Origin: JBCDCE01 sp039182515
GTDB taxonomy: Bacteria; Pseudomonadota; Alphaproteobacteria; Rhodobacterales; Rhodobacteraceae
NCBI GenBank assembly: GCA_039182515.1
Contig: JBCDCE010000023.1
Span: 1 to 53,788 of the forward strand
DNA length: 53,788 bases
Reading direction: 5' to 3'
The notes beneath the pieces were generated by a model. The model worked only from the letters and a program-made list of their open reading frames with translations, had not been told where the DNA came from and did not search any database. Below, in pieces: positions 33,399 to 42,320 of the stretch (its first letter is position 1; each line of letters begins with the position of its first letter). A program made the position numbers and the translations under genes.

Positions 33399-36300
33399 TC
33401 AAACGGTTTTGTACGCCCAAGCTCCAGGTCCATAGATATCAGAAACCTGTGCAACACGAAAATCGAAAGCGCCCGTCACGCCGTCTGCAGCTTGCATAGA
33501 GGCGTCATATAAAAAGCTCGACTCTGTGAGATCTACCTTTCGCACTAAAGTGCCACCAAAGCTCAATTCAAGCGTATAACGCTCGGATTGCTCTCCCAAA
33601 GGCGTTTCAATCTCATCCCAAAACTCCCCAACAACCCGGCTACGACGGATCCAGGTTAGTCGTTCTCCTTGCGACGTGTTTTCAACCCTCAAGTGACAAG
33701 GAGCATAAGGCCGTAATGCCCGGCCACTCACCACAACATCCCGATCTCGGAAGCTTGCGCTAGAAATTGTCTCAGATGCTGGCCCCCAAGCGAACTGCCT
33801 CGACAGCCTAAGATGCGCGATGGAGATCTCCAGCTGAGACAGCCTGTCATCTAGGAAGATGAACTCAGTTCCTGCGGGCCATACCTGCGCCATTTCGGGC
33901 TCTGAGCCACCTTGACCGCGCAGCAGTCCACTCAAGCGGTATGTCTGAGGGGCTATGAGCTCGGCAGATTGAAACTGAACAATCTCCCAGGCAGAGGCAG
34001 TCCCGTCGCCAAGCGCCGCAAGATTGCCCCCTGCAAGGAACGTGGCATCCTCTAAACTCTGCAAATTGCCGTGCTTTAGGCGCACATCTACCGACCCCGC
34101 CTGGAGCCGACCGCTGCAGTGCTGAACAAGTGGCGAAACCAACGTTCCAGTCACGGAGCGTGCCTGAGCAACTGTTTCGAGTTGCAAGTTACTCCCATTT
34201 GCTGAGGCATAGATCGCACCCTGACCGGGCCATGGGTCGGATGTAAGCGCGACATGCATTTGCGGCGCTGTTGCCAAGCCGTCGAGGGAAGGCAGGTCGA
34301 GAAAATGGGCTGTCATCGGAACGCTCACAGCAAAATTTGCGACATGCGCAGCCACTTCAATTTCTCTGGAAGGTTTTAAGCTCTCGGGATCTTGGCGCGT
34401 CGCACGCACGCGGCGCATGCCGAAGTCTTCCACCGCATCAATTCTGAAAACGTCCGCTTCATCGTCAAACCGAATGAGGTCGCCTGCGCCTATTTGCAAA
34501 GATGAGGGAGGCAGCGTTGCCTGAACACTGTCTTGCGCCACACGGGCTTCAGAGAGCCAACGCTCGGCGATGGCCTGCGCTTCTCCGCCTGTCAAAGACA
34601 GGTTCACCTCATTGCGGCTCACAACTTGAACAGTCTCATCAGGCCAGATGGCCTCGGAGCTGCGTACGGTATAATCCCCATCAGCCTCCACAAAATCGAG
34701 CTTGATCCGACCAACAACTTCCGCCTCATTGTCACGAAGCCGAGCAAGCGAGATTTCATTGTTCTCTAGCACCGATTCGCCGCTGTCGATCACAGCGTCG
34801 CAGAGCCCATTGCGCGACTTGAAGGTTAAGATGCCGTCTTTCTCAATTGCGTCTACGGCATAGGCCGTGAGCAACGGTTGCAACGCCTCGCGCGGTGTAG
34901 ACGCATCAGGCACATGAAAGCCCCGCACAAAACCATAAGCCTTCGACGTGTCTGGCGCGCCCAACCCGGCTGAGATCACAATCTCTTTTATGACAGAGCC
35001 AAGGTCCCGCCCTGAACTGCGCCCATTCAGCCAATGCCCCCGCGCGTAGTTTTCACCGTCGCTCCAGGTATCAATCGCATTTGGAAAGAATGGAAACGGG
35101 CGCGCATCCCAAGCCCAGACATGGGCGCGCGTCATATCGATCATGGAGCCGCCGTAAAGCTCAGACACTGGATTATTCGCGGGGTCCCGCCAGTAGGAAG
35201 ACACCGCTTTCAGGTACTGCGCCTGCATCAACTCATCGCGTCGACCATTTGAGAAAAACGGCAAGCTCGACTCGGAAGACTTGGGATCAATGAACTTGTT
35301 GGGTTGATTGGTCCCCTTGTCCACCGCCGGACAACCCAACTCAGTAAACCAAATCGGCTTAGAGCGCGGCACCCAACCAGTTGGTGTCGCCGAGCGCTGA
35401 CCATTAACGCGGTCAAAATGCTCTTCTTCCCAAAACGAGCGCATGTCTTTGTAGCGGTAAATCCAAGGCTCATTGTGCGCACCGTCTGTAATTGGGGTGC
35501 GGATCTGTGCGGCACGTGCCTCTTCCGAGTGGTAGAACCAATCGAACCCCTCGCCGCCTTCAATGTTGGATTTGAGATAGTCGAGATTATAGATTGACTT
35601 GGCGCCCGCATCGAGGTGCGCAGTGCCCTCGCGCCAATCTGAGAGCGGCATATAGTTATCGATCCCAATGAAGTCGATGTTGGGATCAGACCAAAGGGGA
35701 TCGAGATGAAAATACCGATCTCCACTACCATCTTGGGGCTGATGCCCAAAATACTCCGACCAATCAGCCGCATAGCCAATTTTGGTATCAGGGCCAAGAA
35801 TGGCGCGCACGTCGGCAGCCAGTTGTTTAAAGGCTGCGACGGCTGGAAATCCAAGGTCATCGCGCAAAGCGGTCAGCCCACGCATCTCTGAGCCAATACA
35901 AAAAGCGTCGACCCCTCCGGCTGCAGCACATAGATGCGCATAGTGCAGAATGAAGCGACGGTAGCCTTGATCTGGCCCGCCGACATAGCTCACCTGATCT
36001 TGCGCAACGACAAAATCGTCAGCCGCGGCAATCCCAAAAAAGGCTTCAACTTCCGCCCTGGTTTGTGCTGTTTTGTCAGGCGAACCAGCTTGACCAGGAG
36101 CAAGGGCCGTGGTGATGCGCCCGCGCCATGGGAGAACGGGTTGCTCTTCGCTGCCGTAAGGATCTGGCAGCGTGTTGCCTGCAAGCTGCTCCATCAGCAA
36201 AAAGGGATAGAAAACAACTTTTTGCGACAAGCTATTTAAGTGGCGGATAGCGCCAAATATTGTGTGATCCGAGGGCGTTCCCCCATAAACGGGCCGCTCT

Positions 36301-37289
36301 TCCAACACCGGAACAACACCCGCTTGAGCACGGGTGATCCCAGCGACAGACCAATCTACTCCATCCACGTCCAGGGTCGGGTTTTCGACCTTAGGCTGCA
36401 CATCACAAGACCCACAACGCAGATCATTGCCAAACCAAGAGACAATGAGGCTCACAGAGCCGCAGTTGGGCAACTCGCCTGCCATGCCGTTCAGCGACGT
36501 GACAAAGTCCGTGGCACCTGACGGCGTATTCACGTTCACCGCATTGATCGAACCATCGTGCCGTGTCACGTAGACAGGTTCAGTTGCATAGGCGAACTCG
36601 CCTGTCCCCGGCATCAAAGCCACTGCTTCAATGGACGTTGCGACGTCAAGATCAAGAGCATCTTCTGGAGCTGGACGAAATACCTCAAAGCTCAGCTGTG
36701 GTACCCGGTTGCCATATGTTGATATGCTGAAATCTTCGAGCACGACGTAGGCCAATCCACCATAGCACGGAACGGTGCCTTCGCCTTCGATGGCCTCGAT
36801 TATAGGATCTGGCGCTTGATCTTCTTGGCCGTAGTGGATGCTCAAGCTGAGGCTTTCCCGCGCAATCTCGACACCGTCGGCCCACACGCGCCCCACATGC
36901 GAAATCTCGCCCTCGCATAGAGCCACTGCCAAGCTCACGGAATAGCTATAGCTTGTTGTTTTGACTTCCGGCCCCCCGCCTTTGCCGCCTGCTGAGCTTT
37001 CCTCTTTGGTCTCTGTAAAGCGCGACGCCCAAATGACCTGCCCCGCAACCCGCATGCGCCCAAAAACCTGACCAATCGGTGCGCCTTCTGAAGCGCCTGT
37101 AAGTCTCAAGCGATCAACACGGCCCACTTCGACAGCCTGTGATCCTGAGCCCAAGATCTTTTGGTCAATCGAGCGCCCTATCGTGGCCCCCGCAAGCTGC
37201 CCAAGAGCTGCAGCTGAGACCCCCAAAACAGACCCGCCGATCGCACCACCAATTGCACCGCCAACGGCAGATAATACCAAAGTCGCCAT
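33399..37289 (-). CDS. GTA megatron/host-specificity protein (orfg15 homologue)
   Basis: A 1296-residue baseplate protein, the largest of the GTA. The N-terminus is Gly/Ala-rich with hydrophobic stretches (VLSAVGGAIGGAIGGSVLG). A TIM-barrel, glycoside-hydrolase-like domain occupies about 430-760 (YRRFILHYAHLCAAAGGVDAFCIGSEMRGL, WSEYFGHQ, WFTELGCPAVDKGTN, HVWAWDARPFPFFP). A tail-hub-like domain near 780-1000 (FHVPDASTPREALQPLLTAYAVDAIEKDGILTFKSRNG) and a beta-rich receptor-binding C-terminus follow. In the R. capsulatus GTA the homologue rcc01698 forms the tail tip that contacts and enters the recipient envelope. It begins 10 bp after orfg14. Confidence 0.93.
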   Translation of the reverse strand: MATLVLSAVGGAIGGAIGGSVLGVSAAALGQLAGATIGRSIDQKILGSGSQAVEVGRVDRLRLTGASEGAPIGQVFGRMRVAGQVIWASRFTETKEESSAGGKGGGPEVKTTSYSYSVSLAVALCEGEISHVGRVWADGVEIARESLSLSIHYGQEDQAPDPIIEAIEGEGTVPCYGGLAYVVLEDFSISTYGNRVPQLSFEVFRPAPEDALDLDVATSIEAVALMPGTGEFAYATEPVYVTRHDGSINAVNVNTPSGATDFVTSLNGMAGELPNCGSVSLIVSWFGNDLRCGSCDVQPKVENPTLDVDGVDWSVAGITRAQAGVVPVLEERPVYGGTPSDHTIFGAIRHLNSLSQKVVFYPFLLMEQLAGNTLPDPYGSEEQPVLPWRGRITTALAPGQAGSPDKTAQTRAEVEAFFGIAAADDFVVAQDQVSYVGGPDQGYRRFILHYAHLCAAAGGVDAFCIGSEMRGLTALRDDLGFPAVAAFKQLAADVRAILGPDTKIGYAADWSEYFGHQPQDGSGDRYFHLDPLWSDPNIDFIGIDNYMPLSDWREGTAHLDAGAKSIYNLDYLKSNIEGGEGFDWFYHSEEARAAQIRTPITDGAHNEPWIYRYKDMRSFWEEEHFDRVNGQRSATPTGWVPRSKPIWFTELGCPAVDKGTNQPNKFIDPKSSESSLPFFSNGRRDELMQAQYLKAVSSYWRDPANNPVSELYGGSMIDMTRAHVWAWDARPFPFFPNAIDTWSDGENYARGHWLNGRSSGRDLGSVIKEIVISAGLGAPDTSKAYGFVRGFHVPDASTPREALQPLLTAYAVDAIEKDGILTFKSRNGLCDAVIDSGESVLENNEISLARLRDNEAEVVGRIKLDFVEADGDYTVRSSEAIWPDETVQVVSRNEVNLSLTGGEAQAIAERWLSEARVAQDSVQATLPPSSLQIGAGDLIRFDDEADVFRIDAVEDFGMRRVRATRQDPESLKPSREIEVAAHVANFAVSVPMTAHFLDLPSLDGLATAPQMHVALTSDPWPGQGAIYASANGSNLQLETVAQARSVTGTLVSPLVQHCSGRLQAGSVDVRLKHGNLQSLEDATFLAGGNLAALGDGTASAWEIVQFQSAELIAPQTYRLSGLLRGQGGSEPEMAQVWPAGTEFIFLDDRLSQLEISIAHLRLSRQFAWGPASETISSASFRDRDVVVSGRALRPYAPCHLRVENTSQGERLTWIRRSRVVGEFWDEIETPLGEQSERYTLELSFGGTLVRKVDLTESSFLYDASMQAADGVTGAFDFRVAQVSDIYGPGAWAYKTV

Positions 37290-37299
37290 GACTTATCCT

Positions 37300-37746
37300 T
37301 TATTTTGGAAAGGCAAACTGCGCCGCGATCCGGCGCCGCCAACTCTGTGTAAGCGCACTCTCAACAACGCCGCGCCGCGAAAGGCTGTGTATAAAACTCG
37401 GGCGATCCCCCTGCCCAGCAAAGACACCCAAGTGCTTACAGGCAGAGCCCGAGTGCATTTGAAAGACAAGTACGGAGCCTGGATGCAGCGCGCTTAAATC
37501 CAAAGGCTCAAAAAACTCAAAACCAGCTTTCATGAGCGGATCGTCCAAGCGTTCTTCTTGCCAATAAGGGGAATAGGCCGGAACTCTTGTGGGCTCAACT
37601 CCATACAGAGCACGCCAAACGCCGCGCACAAGCCCCAGGCAATCGCATCCAGCCCCTAAAGCACTGGCTTGGTGCACGTAAGGCGTACCAAGCCATCGCC
37701 GAGCTTCAGCAACCGCACGCTCAGGCGTGCTGAAAGACTGCGTCAT
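37300..37746 (-). CDS. GTA NlpC/P60 peptidase (orfg14 homologue)
   Basis: A 148-residue papain-like endopeptidase. The catalytic cysteine is C36 in GAGCDCLGLVRGVW, after the family LGTPYVHQAS. A downstream His lies in the CKHLGVF region. It is thought to cut the recipient's peptidoglycan at the tail tip (R. capsulatus rcc01697). It overlaps orfg13 by 4 bp. Confidence 0.92.
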   Translation of the reverse strand: MTQSFSTPERAVAEARRWLGTPYVHQASALGAGCDCLGLVRGVWRALYGVEPTRVPAYSPYWQEERLDDPLMKAGFEFFEPLDLSALHPGSVLVFQMHSGSACKHLGVFAGQGDRPSFIHSLSRRGVVESALTQSWRRRIAAQFAFPK

Positions 37747-38627
37747 CTTCGGCTGCCGCCGTTGGTCTCATTGGACAGGCTTGGGTGCGTCAACAGCCAG
37801 TCTGATCCCGGGATATCGGGAAAGCCCCGAAAATTCGGAACATTTTGAAACTTGGCCGCGCATGTTGAAAAGGCTTTGTCGCAGCCTGCATGCACAAACA
37901 CATCATCTCCATCTTTAAAATTGGCCTTTAGGCGTTCCCATAGAGCTAATTCTCTCGCCTCACCCACGATACGATCCCATTTAACAACGCCAATCATGTG
38001 CTGAGCCGACCCCGACAGAAATTGAACGCGACCGCGCTCAAACCAGCGCTCAGGGTAATTGCTCTGAGGGGTAATCCGAAAGCTGTAACCGGGTTCGATA
38101 ACTTCAATTTTCGCCGTCATCCCGAACGACGGATCAGACGTATCAACGCCGCATTTCGCATCCCCTAAGATCGCGCTGCAGGTTGGAGAAAAGAATTTTC
38201 CTGTGGGCGTATTCAGTCGATCGGCCAGCCCTCTAAGTTCCGCGCGGTAGTGGCCAGCCTGGCGTTCAATCTGGCCAATGTTCCCTCGAAAGAGCACTTT
38301 GCGTTGTTCCACATCCTGCCAGTTCACACTCCAGGCCAAAACCTCTGCGCCATCATAGAGGCCTGAATTGAGATCTTCTTCGCTTAAGGAGATATCGCTC
38401 AGCGCACCAAGCGCTTCGGAATTGTCCACTGAAAGGCCCGTGGATTGTTGCAACGCAACCGCCGTTAGGCCTGTGTCTGCACGAAACACAATCCCGTCGA
38501 AAGTCAGATCCAGATCGTGATCCGTAAACCCAAAGGTTACACCATCTTTGCGTGTCACCACCCAAGCCCTGCAAAAGCTGGTGAGCCCGTTAACCACATG
38601 GGAAATATAGCCAGCTTCATCCATCAC
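37743..38627 (-). CDS. GTA baseplate hub protein (DUF2163; orfg13 homologue)
   Basis: A 294-residue protein. It starts with GTG in a GTGA overlap with orfg12; an ATG one codon later (38624) is equally possible. Family signatures are VTRKDGVTFGFTDHDLDLTFDGIVFRADTG, ALGALSDISLSEEDLNSGLYDGAEV and the C-terminal Cys-containing FVHAGCDKAFSTCAAKFQNVPNFRGFPDIPG, which in homologues binds an iron-sulfur cluster. It corresponds to rcc01696, the baseplate hub. Confidence 0.91.
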   Translation of the reverse strand: MMDEAGYISHVVNGLTSFCRAWVVTRKDGVTFGFTDHDLDLTFDGIVFRADTGLTAVALQQSTGLSVDNSEALGALSDISLSEEDLNSGLYDGAEVLAWSVNWQDVEQRKVLFRGNIGQIERQAGHYRAELRGLADRLNTPTGKFFSPTCSAILGDAKCGVDTSDPSFGMTAKIEVIEPGYSFRITPQSNYPERWFERGRVQFLSGSAQHMIGVVKWDRIVGEARELALWERLKANFKDGDDVFVHAGCDKAFSTCAAKFQNVPNFRGFPDIPGSDWLLTHPSLSNETNGGSRR

Positions 38628-39256
38628 ACGCGCACCTCAACCACCGGCACATTAGGAATATTCCCGGCTCGAAAAGACGCTGCAGATGTTTGAATAAGGT
38701 CCGTGTCAAAGCGCACTGGTACGTCAAATTCATAGCCAGCTGTAACAGCAACGCCGACCTCGGGAGGGTTGGAAAAGGTGATCACACCCGTTTCGACCTC
38801 GACCTCAAAATCTACACCAAGTTTTTGCGGCTCGCGGTCTAGGGCCACGATCACGGTGCCCTTCACGGGTTTGCAAATGGGGCGGGCATAGATGTTGTCG
38901 CCTGACCGGTAATTCTTGACCAATTGAAACGCGAGCTGCGCGCCATCCCCAAACGCCAAAGCCTGATCGTTCTCGTTCACCTCAAAACTCACGCCGCAAG
39001 ACTTGAAATCAGACCAGTCTTTCCAGCGAAACCCGTATAGCTTGCCTTGGCGTGCTTCAAAGAAATCAATCAGAGCCTCAATATCTTCCATCGCGCGCAG
39101 GCCAACGCCCGCATCATAGCGGCGCTTTGGGTGCGCCCATGGCGTGTTGCGCTCCTCAAAACCATTGGCCAGCGTCACAACTTCGGTGCGCCGCTCAGGC
39201 CCACCTACCGACCCAAAGCTCAGCTTGGTCGGAAATCTTACTTCATGAAAGGACAT
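38624..39256 (-). CDS. GTA distal tail protein (DUF2460; orfg12 homologue)
   Basis: A 210-residue protein of the DUF2460 family. It opens MSFHEVRFPTKLSFGSVGGPERRTEVV and contains NTPWAHPKRRYDAGVGLRAMEDIEALIDFFEARQGKLYGFRWKDWSDFKS, highly typical. The ATG at 39256 lies 8 nt after GAGGAA; a GTG at 39262 is less well placed. It corresponds to rcc01695, joining tail tube and baseplate. It sits 18 bp after the tape-measure gene. Confidence 0.92.
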   Translation of the reverse strand: MSFHEVRFPTKLSFGSVGGPERRTEVVTLANGFEERNTPWAHPKRRYDAGVGLRAMEDIEALIDFFEARQGKLYGFRWKDWSDFKSCGVSFEVNENDQALAFGDGAQLAFQLVKNYRSGDNIYARPICKPVKGTVIVALDREPQKLGVDFEVEVETGVITFSNPPEVGVAVTAGYEFDVPVRFDTDLIQTSAASFRAGNIPNVPVVEVRV

Positions 39257-39274
39257 TGCCACTTCCTCTTTGGA

Positions 39275-39928
39275 TCATGCGTTGCGATTGCCGCTGGCCA
39301 AGGCCCGAGACAGGCTAGCGCTTAGTTGGGATTGGGATTGCCGGAAGCTCTCAGCGTTGGGAGTTGTGATATTCATGACAACCGACACCGGTTGCTGATG
39401 TCCGCTCGCGCGCACACCAAGCCGGCCATCCGCCCCGCGTGACAGCGGCATAATCGCCTCTGGCCCCGCCTCGCCCATGAGGCCAACACCGCCTCGCATC
39501 GGAAAAGTCGTGGGTGCTGAGACAACGCCACCCTTGGCAAAAGGCATCACACGCCCTTGAGAGAACGAGCCACCATTCGCGAAGGGTAAAATGGCCGAAA
39601 TAGCTGAGGTTAAGCCCTGTGCCAGCGCCCCTCCAACCTGATCTGCAACAGGGTCAATGGCGGATTTATAGGCTGCGTTGATCGCGCTTTGGGCCACGAT
39701 GTCGAGCGCGTCCGATAGCTTCAATCCTTCAAACGCCAAACCATCGAAGGCCTTGCGCAAACCGCCTGACAATCCACCTGCCAAGACTTTGCTGTCAGAT
39801 GAGGCGGCCGAAAGCCCTGCCCGCAGCGTCTCGATATCTTGCGAGAAAATGGAGGCCACATTGCCGGTATCAATCAGCTTGTTTTCTAAGGCACTCAGAT
39901 CGTCTTCAAAATCGTCAAAATCAGTCAC
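39275..39928 (-). CDS. GTA tape measure protein (orfg11 homologue)
   Basis: A 217-residue protein with an alpha-helical N-terminal half (FEDDLSALENKLIDTGNVASIFSQDIETL) and a Gly/Ala-rich middle with hydrophobic helices (GGALAQGLTSAISAILPFANGGSFSQGRVMPFAKGGVVSAPTTFPM). The tail GGVGLMGEAGPEAIMPLSRGADGRLGVRA is typical of phage tape measures. GTG start in a GTGA overlap with the small gene before it. The short length suits the short tail of GTA particles. Confidence 0.9.
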   Translation of the reverse strand: MTDFDDFEDDLSALENKLIDTGNVASIFSQDIETLRAGLSAASSDSKVLAGGLSGGLRKAFDGLAFEGLKLSDALDIVAQSAINAAYKSAIDPVADQVGGALAQGLTSAISAILPFANGGSFSQGRVMPFAKGGVVSAPTTFPMRGGVGLMGEAGPEAIMPLSRGADGRLGVRASGHQQPVSVVMNITTPNAESFRQSQSQLSASLSRALASGNRNA

Positions 39929-40110
39929 GTCTCGTCCTTTTCATCGGGAAATTGAGCCTCTAGGCGGTCTAGTCCCTGCTTCGAGAGAACAGCCGCGCCG
40001 TTCTCGTGGCCAAGGATGAGGCCAAATTCAGCAGGGCTCAGGCTCCAGAACACTTCTGGGCTCAACCGGTGAACACGCAGCCCAAGGATGCTCATGGATT
40101 TCCAATCCAT
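39925..40110 (-). CDS. GTA tail assembly chaperone-like small protein (orfg10.1 homologue)
   Basis: A 61-residue protein, beginning MDWKSMSILGLRVHRLSPEVFWSLSPAEFGLILG. The SPxEFWxLTPxEF-like motif is characteristic of the rcc01693-type small protein between tail tube and tape measure genes. Such proteins act as tail assembly chaperones, and a pair of chaperones here would be gp10 and this one. It lies 2 bp after orfg10 and overlaps the tape measure gene by 4 bp. Confidence 0.87.
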   Translation of the reverse strand: MDWKSMSILGLRVHRLSPEVFWSLSPAEFGLILGHENGAAVLSKQGLDRLEAQFPDEKDET

Positions 40111-40112
40111 CC

Positions 40113-40439
40113 CTAAACCTCACCGTCGCCAGGCAGGCTGAAGGCCGCCACAAGCAAAGCGACCGCCTTTTGCGTTGCGGCCATTGGGCCTCCTGGAATT
40201 TTGGCGCTCAAGAGTGCCTCAAAATCGCCCTGCCAACCGCCCGCTTTGGCCGCCACAAAGAGCACAGCCGCCACATCCTTTGCTGAGAACTTTTGCTCTT
40301 CAAAGTCCTGAACAAAATCCTGCAAAGAGCTGAATTTCAGAAGTGTCTCCAGCTCAACCAACGCGCCTAAGGTCAGCTTTGCTGGATAGCTTGTGCCATC
40401 AATCTCAAGCGCCACTTCGCTGCGCCAAGGGTTGGCCAT
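40113..40439 (-). CDS. GTA gp10 family protein (orfg10 homologue)
   Basis: A 108-residue protein: MANPWRSEVALEIDGTSYPAKLTLGALVELETLLKFSSLQDFVQDFE, typical of the GTA gp10 family found between tail tube and tape measure. It is probably a tail assembly chaperone. One base separates it from the tail tube gene. It corresponds to rcc01692. Confidence 0.9.
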   Translation of the reverse strand: MANPWRSEVALEIDGTSYPAKLTLGALVELETLLKFSSLQDFVQDFEEQKFSAKDVAAVLFVAAKAGGWQGDFEALLSAKIPGGPMAATQKAVALLVAAFSLPGDGEV

Positions 40440-40440
40440 T

Positions 40441-40854
40441 TTAAAGCGCCACGAAGCTCAATGCGCCCGCTGATGAGAGCGCCAACTCGTAAGTCGCCTC
40501 GCCATTGTAGCTGCCCGCGTAGTCAATTGAGCTGATCAGAAACGGGCCTTCAATGGTGCCAAAATCTGGAATGATGACTTGAAACAGAGGCGTTTGGCTG
40601 TCGAAGAAGATCTGACGCGCGCGCTCATCCGTTGCTTCGTCTTTAAAAACGCCAGAGCCGGAGATTGAGGCCGATTTTACACCTGCGCCGCCCAAGAGCT
40701 CGCGCCAACCGCCTTGGCTTTCTAAGTTCGTAATATCAACGCTTTCTGCATTAAAGCTAATGCGCTGGGCACGAAGGCCTGCGAGGGTTGTGAAGGATCC
40801 TGATCCTGTCATATCGAGTTTGATCAGAAGGTCTTTTCCATTTTGCGCAGCCAT
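40441..40854 (-). CDS. GTA major tail (tube) protein (orfg9 homologue)
   Basis: A 137-residue protein: MAAQNGKDLLIKLDMTGSGSFTTLAGLRAQRISFNAESVDITNLESQGGWRELL, the phage tail tube (TP901-1-like) signature. The ATG at 40854 follows GTGGAGCAGGCC; a GTG four codons upstream is less likely. Hexamers of the homologue rcc01691 build the tail tube. Confidence 0.93.
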   Translation of the reverse strand: MAAQNGKDLLIKLDMTGSGSFTTLAGLRAQRISFNAESVDITNLESQGGWRELLGGAGVKSASISGSGVFKDEATDERARQIFFDSQTPLFQVIIPDFGTIEGPFLISSIDYAGSYNGEATYELALSSAGALSFVAL

Positions 40855-40865
40855 GGCCTGCTCCA

Positions 40866-41288
40866 CTAATTTGAGGGGGTGATGTCATCGACACGCATGC
40901 GAAATCGCAAGTCGACGCGTCGGTGGGTTTGGGGTGTACTGCGCCGTGCGCGGACGCGATCAAGATGCGAAAAGCCGATGCAGCCGCGGGCAAGACTGGG
41001 ATTGAAATTAAGCAAAAGATCACTGACGCGCGCCGCGATCTGTTTGATCTTCAAAAACCCGTCTGAGGGCCCGATCACTGAAATCGCAACAAGAAAATCG
41101 GCACCAAACCCGGATACATCCGAGCGATCTCGCACCTCTTCGTCGCCAATCAGAATAAAGCAATCCTCAGGTTTGCCCTCCGGCATCGCGTCAAATACCG
41201 CACCCCCCGAAAGAGAGGTAAGCTCTGCATCACCTGTGAGGGCGGCATAGATGGCTTGCTGAAGATCTGGGGCTGGACCGTAGCTCAT
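40866..41288 (-). CDS. GTA tail terminator (DUF3168; orfg8 homologue)
   Basis: A 140-residue DUF3168 protein: LQQAIYAALTGDAELTSLSGGAVFDAMPEG..FILIGDEEVRDRSDVSGFGADFLVAISV, then LDRVRARRSTPQTHRRVDLRFRMRVDD. Homologue rcc01690 caps the tail at the head-proximal end. It overlaps orfg7 by 4 bp. Confidence 0.92.
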   Translation of the reverse strand: MSYGPAPDLQQAIYAALTGDAELTSLSGGAVFDAMPEGKPEDCFILIGDEEVRDRSDVSGFGADFLVAISVIGPSDGFLKIKQIAARVSDLLLNFNPSLARGCIGFSHLDRVRARRSTPQTHRRVDLRFRMRVDDITPSN

Positions 41289-41623
41289 GGCACCAACTCC
41301 TCACGACAAGCACAGGACAAATACTGCCCCATGGGATCTTGTTCACTGACCGACAAAATCGAATAGCAGGCCGCACCCCGGCGAAACCGTTGGCCAACTT
41401 GAGGACGGTCTTCTGCGCCAATAGGCGCACCACGCACCGTAATCGTAAGCGACCTGCGCGCCACGGCATGGCCCTCAGAAGCCGCCAATGTGCCCTTAGC
41501 GGCCTCAATTTGAGCCCAAAGGGTGCCGAGCGCTGTCCATTGCACCGAAAGCCCGCCCGCGCCATCGGGCATTTTTGAGGCCACCTCAAGCGTGAGCGGC
41601 GTGTTTAATCGCACGCTCTTCAT
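41285..41623 (-). CDS. GTA head-tail adaptor/stopper (orfg7 homologue)
   Basis: A 112-residue phage head closure protein: LNTPLTLEVASKMPDGAGGLSVQWTALGTLWAQIEAAKG, ending in RFRRGAACYSILSVSEQDPMGQYLSCACREE. It resembles SPP1 gp16-type stoppers and corresponds to rcc01689. It has 4-bp overlaps with both neighbours. Confidence 0.91.
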   Translation of the reverse strand: MKSVRLNTPLTLEVASKMPDGAGGLSVQWTALGTLWAQIEAAKGTLAASEGHAVARRSLTITVRGAPIGAEDRPQVGQRFRRGAACYSILSVSEQDPMGQYLSCACREELVP

Positions 41624-42216
41624 GATGTGCTATCCAGCGAAACGCGAAGCGGCTTGTAGGCCTGCAAAAGGGCCGTGACACCAAAAGGCATGCAACCTTC
41701 GCCCAATGCCGTTTCATGCCGAAACTCATAGTAATGCGCCGCCAAGAGCAAAACGGCCTGCGCCAGATCAGCGGGCGTTTCTTGCCAACTGGGGCCAAAG
41801 CCGCAGCGAAATTTGATCTCGATTGTTGCATCGCTTGGCACATTGGGAAAACTCAAAGCCTGTGCTCGCAATTGAGGCCGATGCGTATCGGGCACCACAC
41901 GAAACAAAGCCGGATCATAGGCTTGCGCTGATCCATCTGCGGATCTTGCCGCAAGGCTCAAAATCTCAACAGACGGCGCTACCGGAAACAAAACGCAGTC
42001 TGACCCCGGCCAAGCCAGCAAGGTCCAGGTGAAATCTTGGCTGAGCAGGATTTTCCCTGTCCGCGCCTGAATAGCTGCGATTGAGGCCCGCAGGTATCCT
42101 TCCAAGACACTGTCTTGCAGATCTGTTTCAGAGAACCCTGTCCCCAATCGCAAATGCTCGCGAAATTCTGCGAGCGGTAAATCAGACGTCGCCACACGCG
42201 TGTCAGTCACCAACAT
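41620..42216 (-). CDS. GTA head-tail connector (gp6-like adaptor; orfg6 homologue)
   Basis: A 198-residue connector: MLVTDTRVATSDLPLAEFREHLRLGTGFSETDLQDSVLEGYLRASIAAIQARTGKIL, then ADLAQAVLLLAAHYYEFRHE, the phage gp6-like helical pattern. The ATG at 42216 follows TTGGAGAACATGG; longer in-frame starts read into the intergenic region after the capsid gene. It corresponds to rcc01688. Confidence 0.9.
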   Translation of the reverse strand: MLVTDTRVATSDLPLAEFREHLRLGTGFSETDLQDSVLEGYLRASIAAIQARTGKILLSQDFTWTLLAWPGSDCVLFPVAPSVEILSLAARSADGSAQAYDPALFRVVPDTHRPQLRAQALSFPNVPSDATIEIKFRCGFGPSWQETPADLAQAVLLLAAHYYEFRHETALGEGCMPFGVTALLQAYKPLRVSLDSTS

Positions 42217-42320
42217 CCATGTTCTCCAATTCCATCGCAAACGGGGCTGCGAGAGAGGCCCTCGCAACCCGCTTCTGAGGCGCAAACGCGCCTAGGTGAG
42301 CTGTTAAAAAGCTCGGTGAA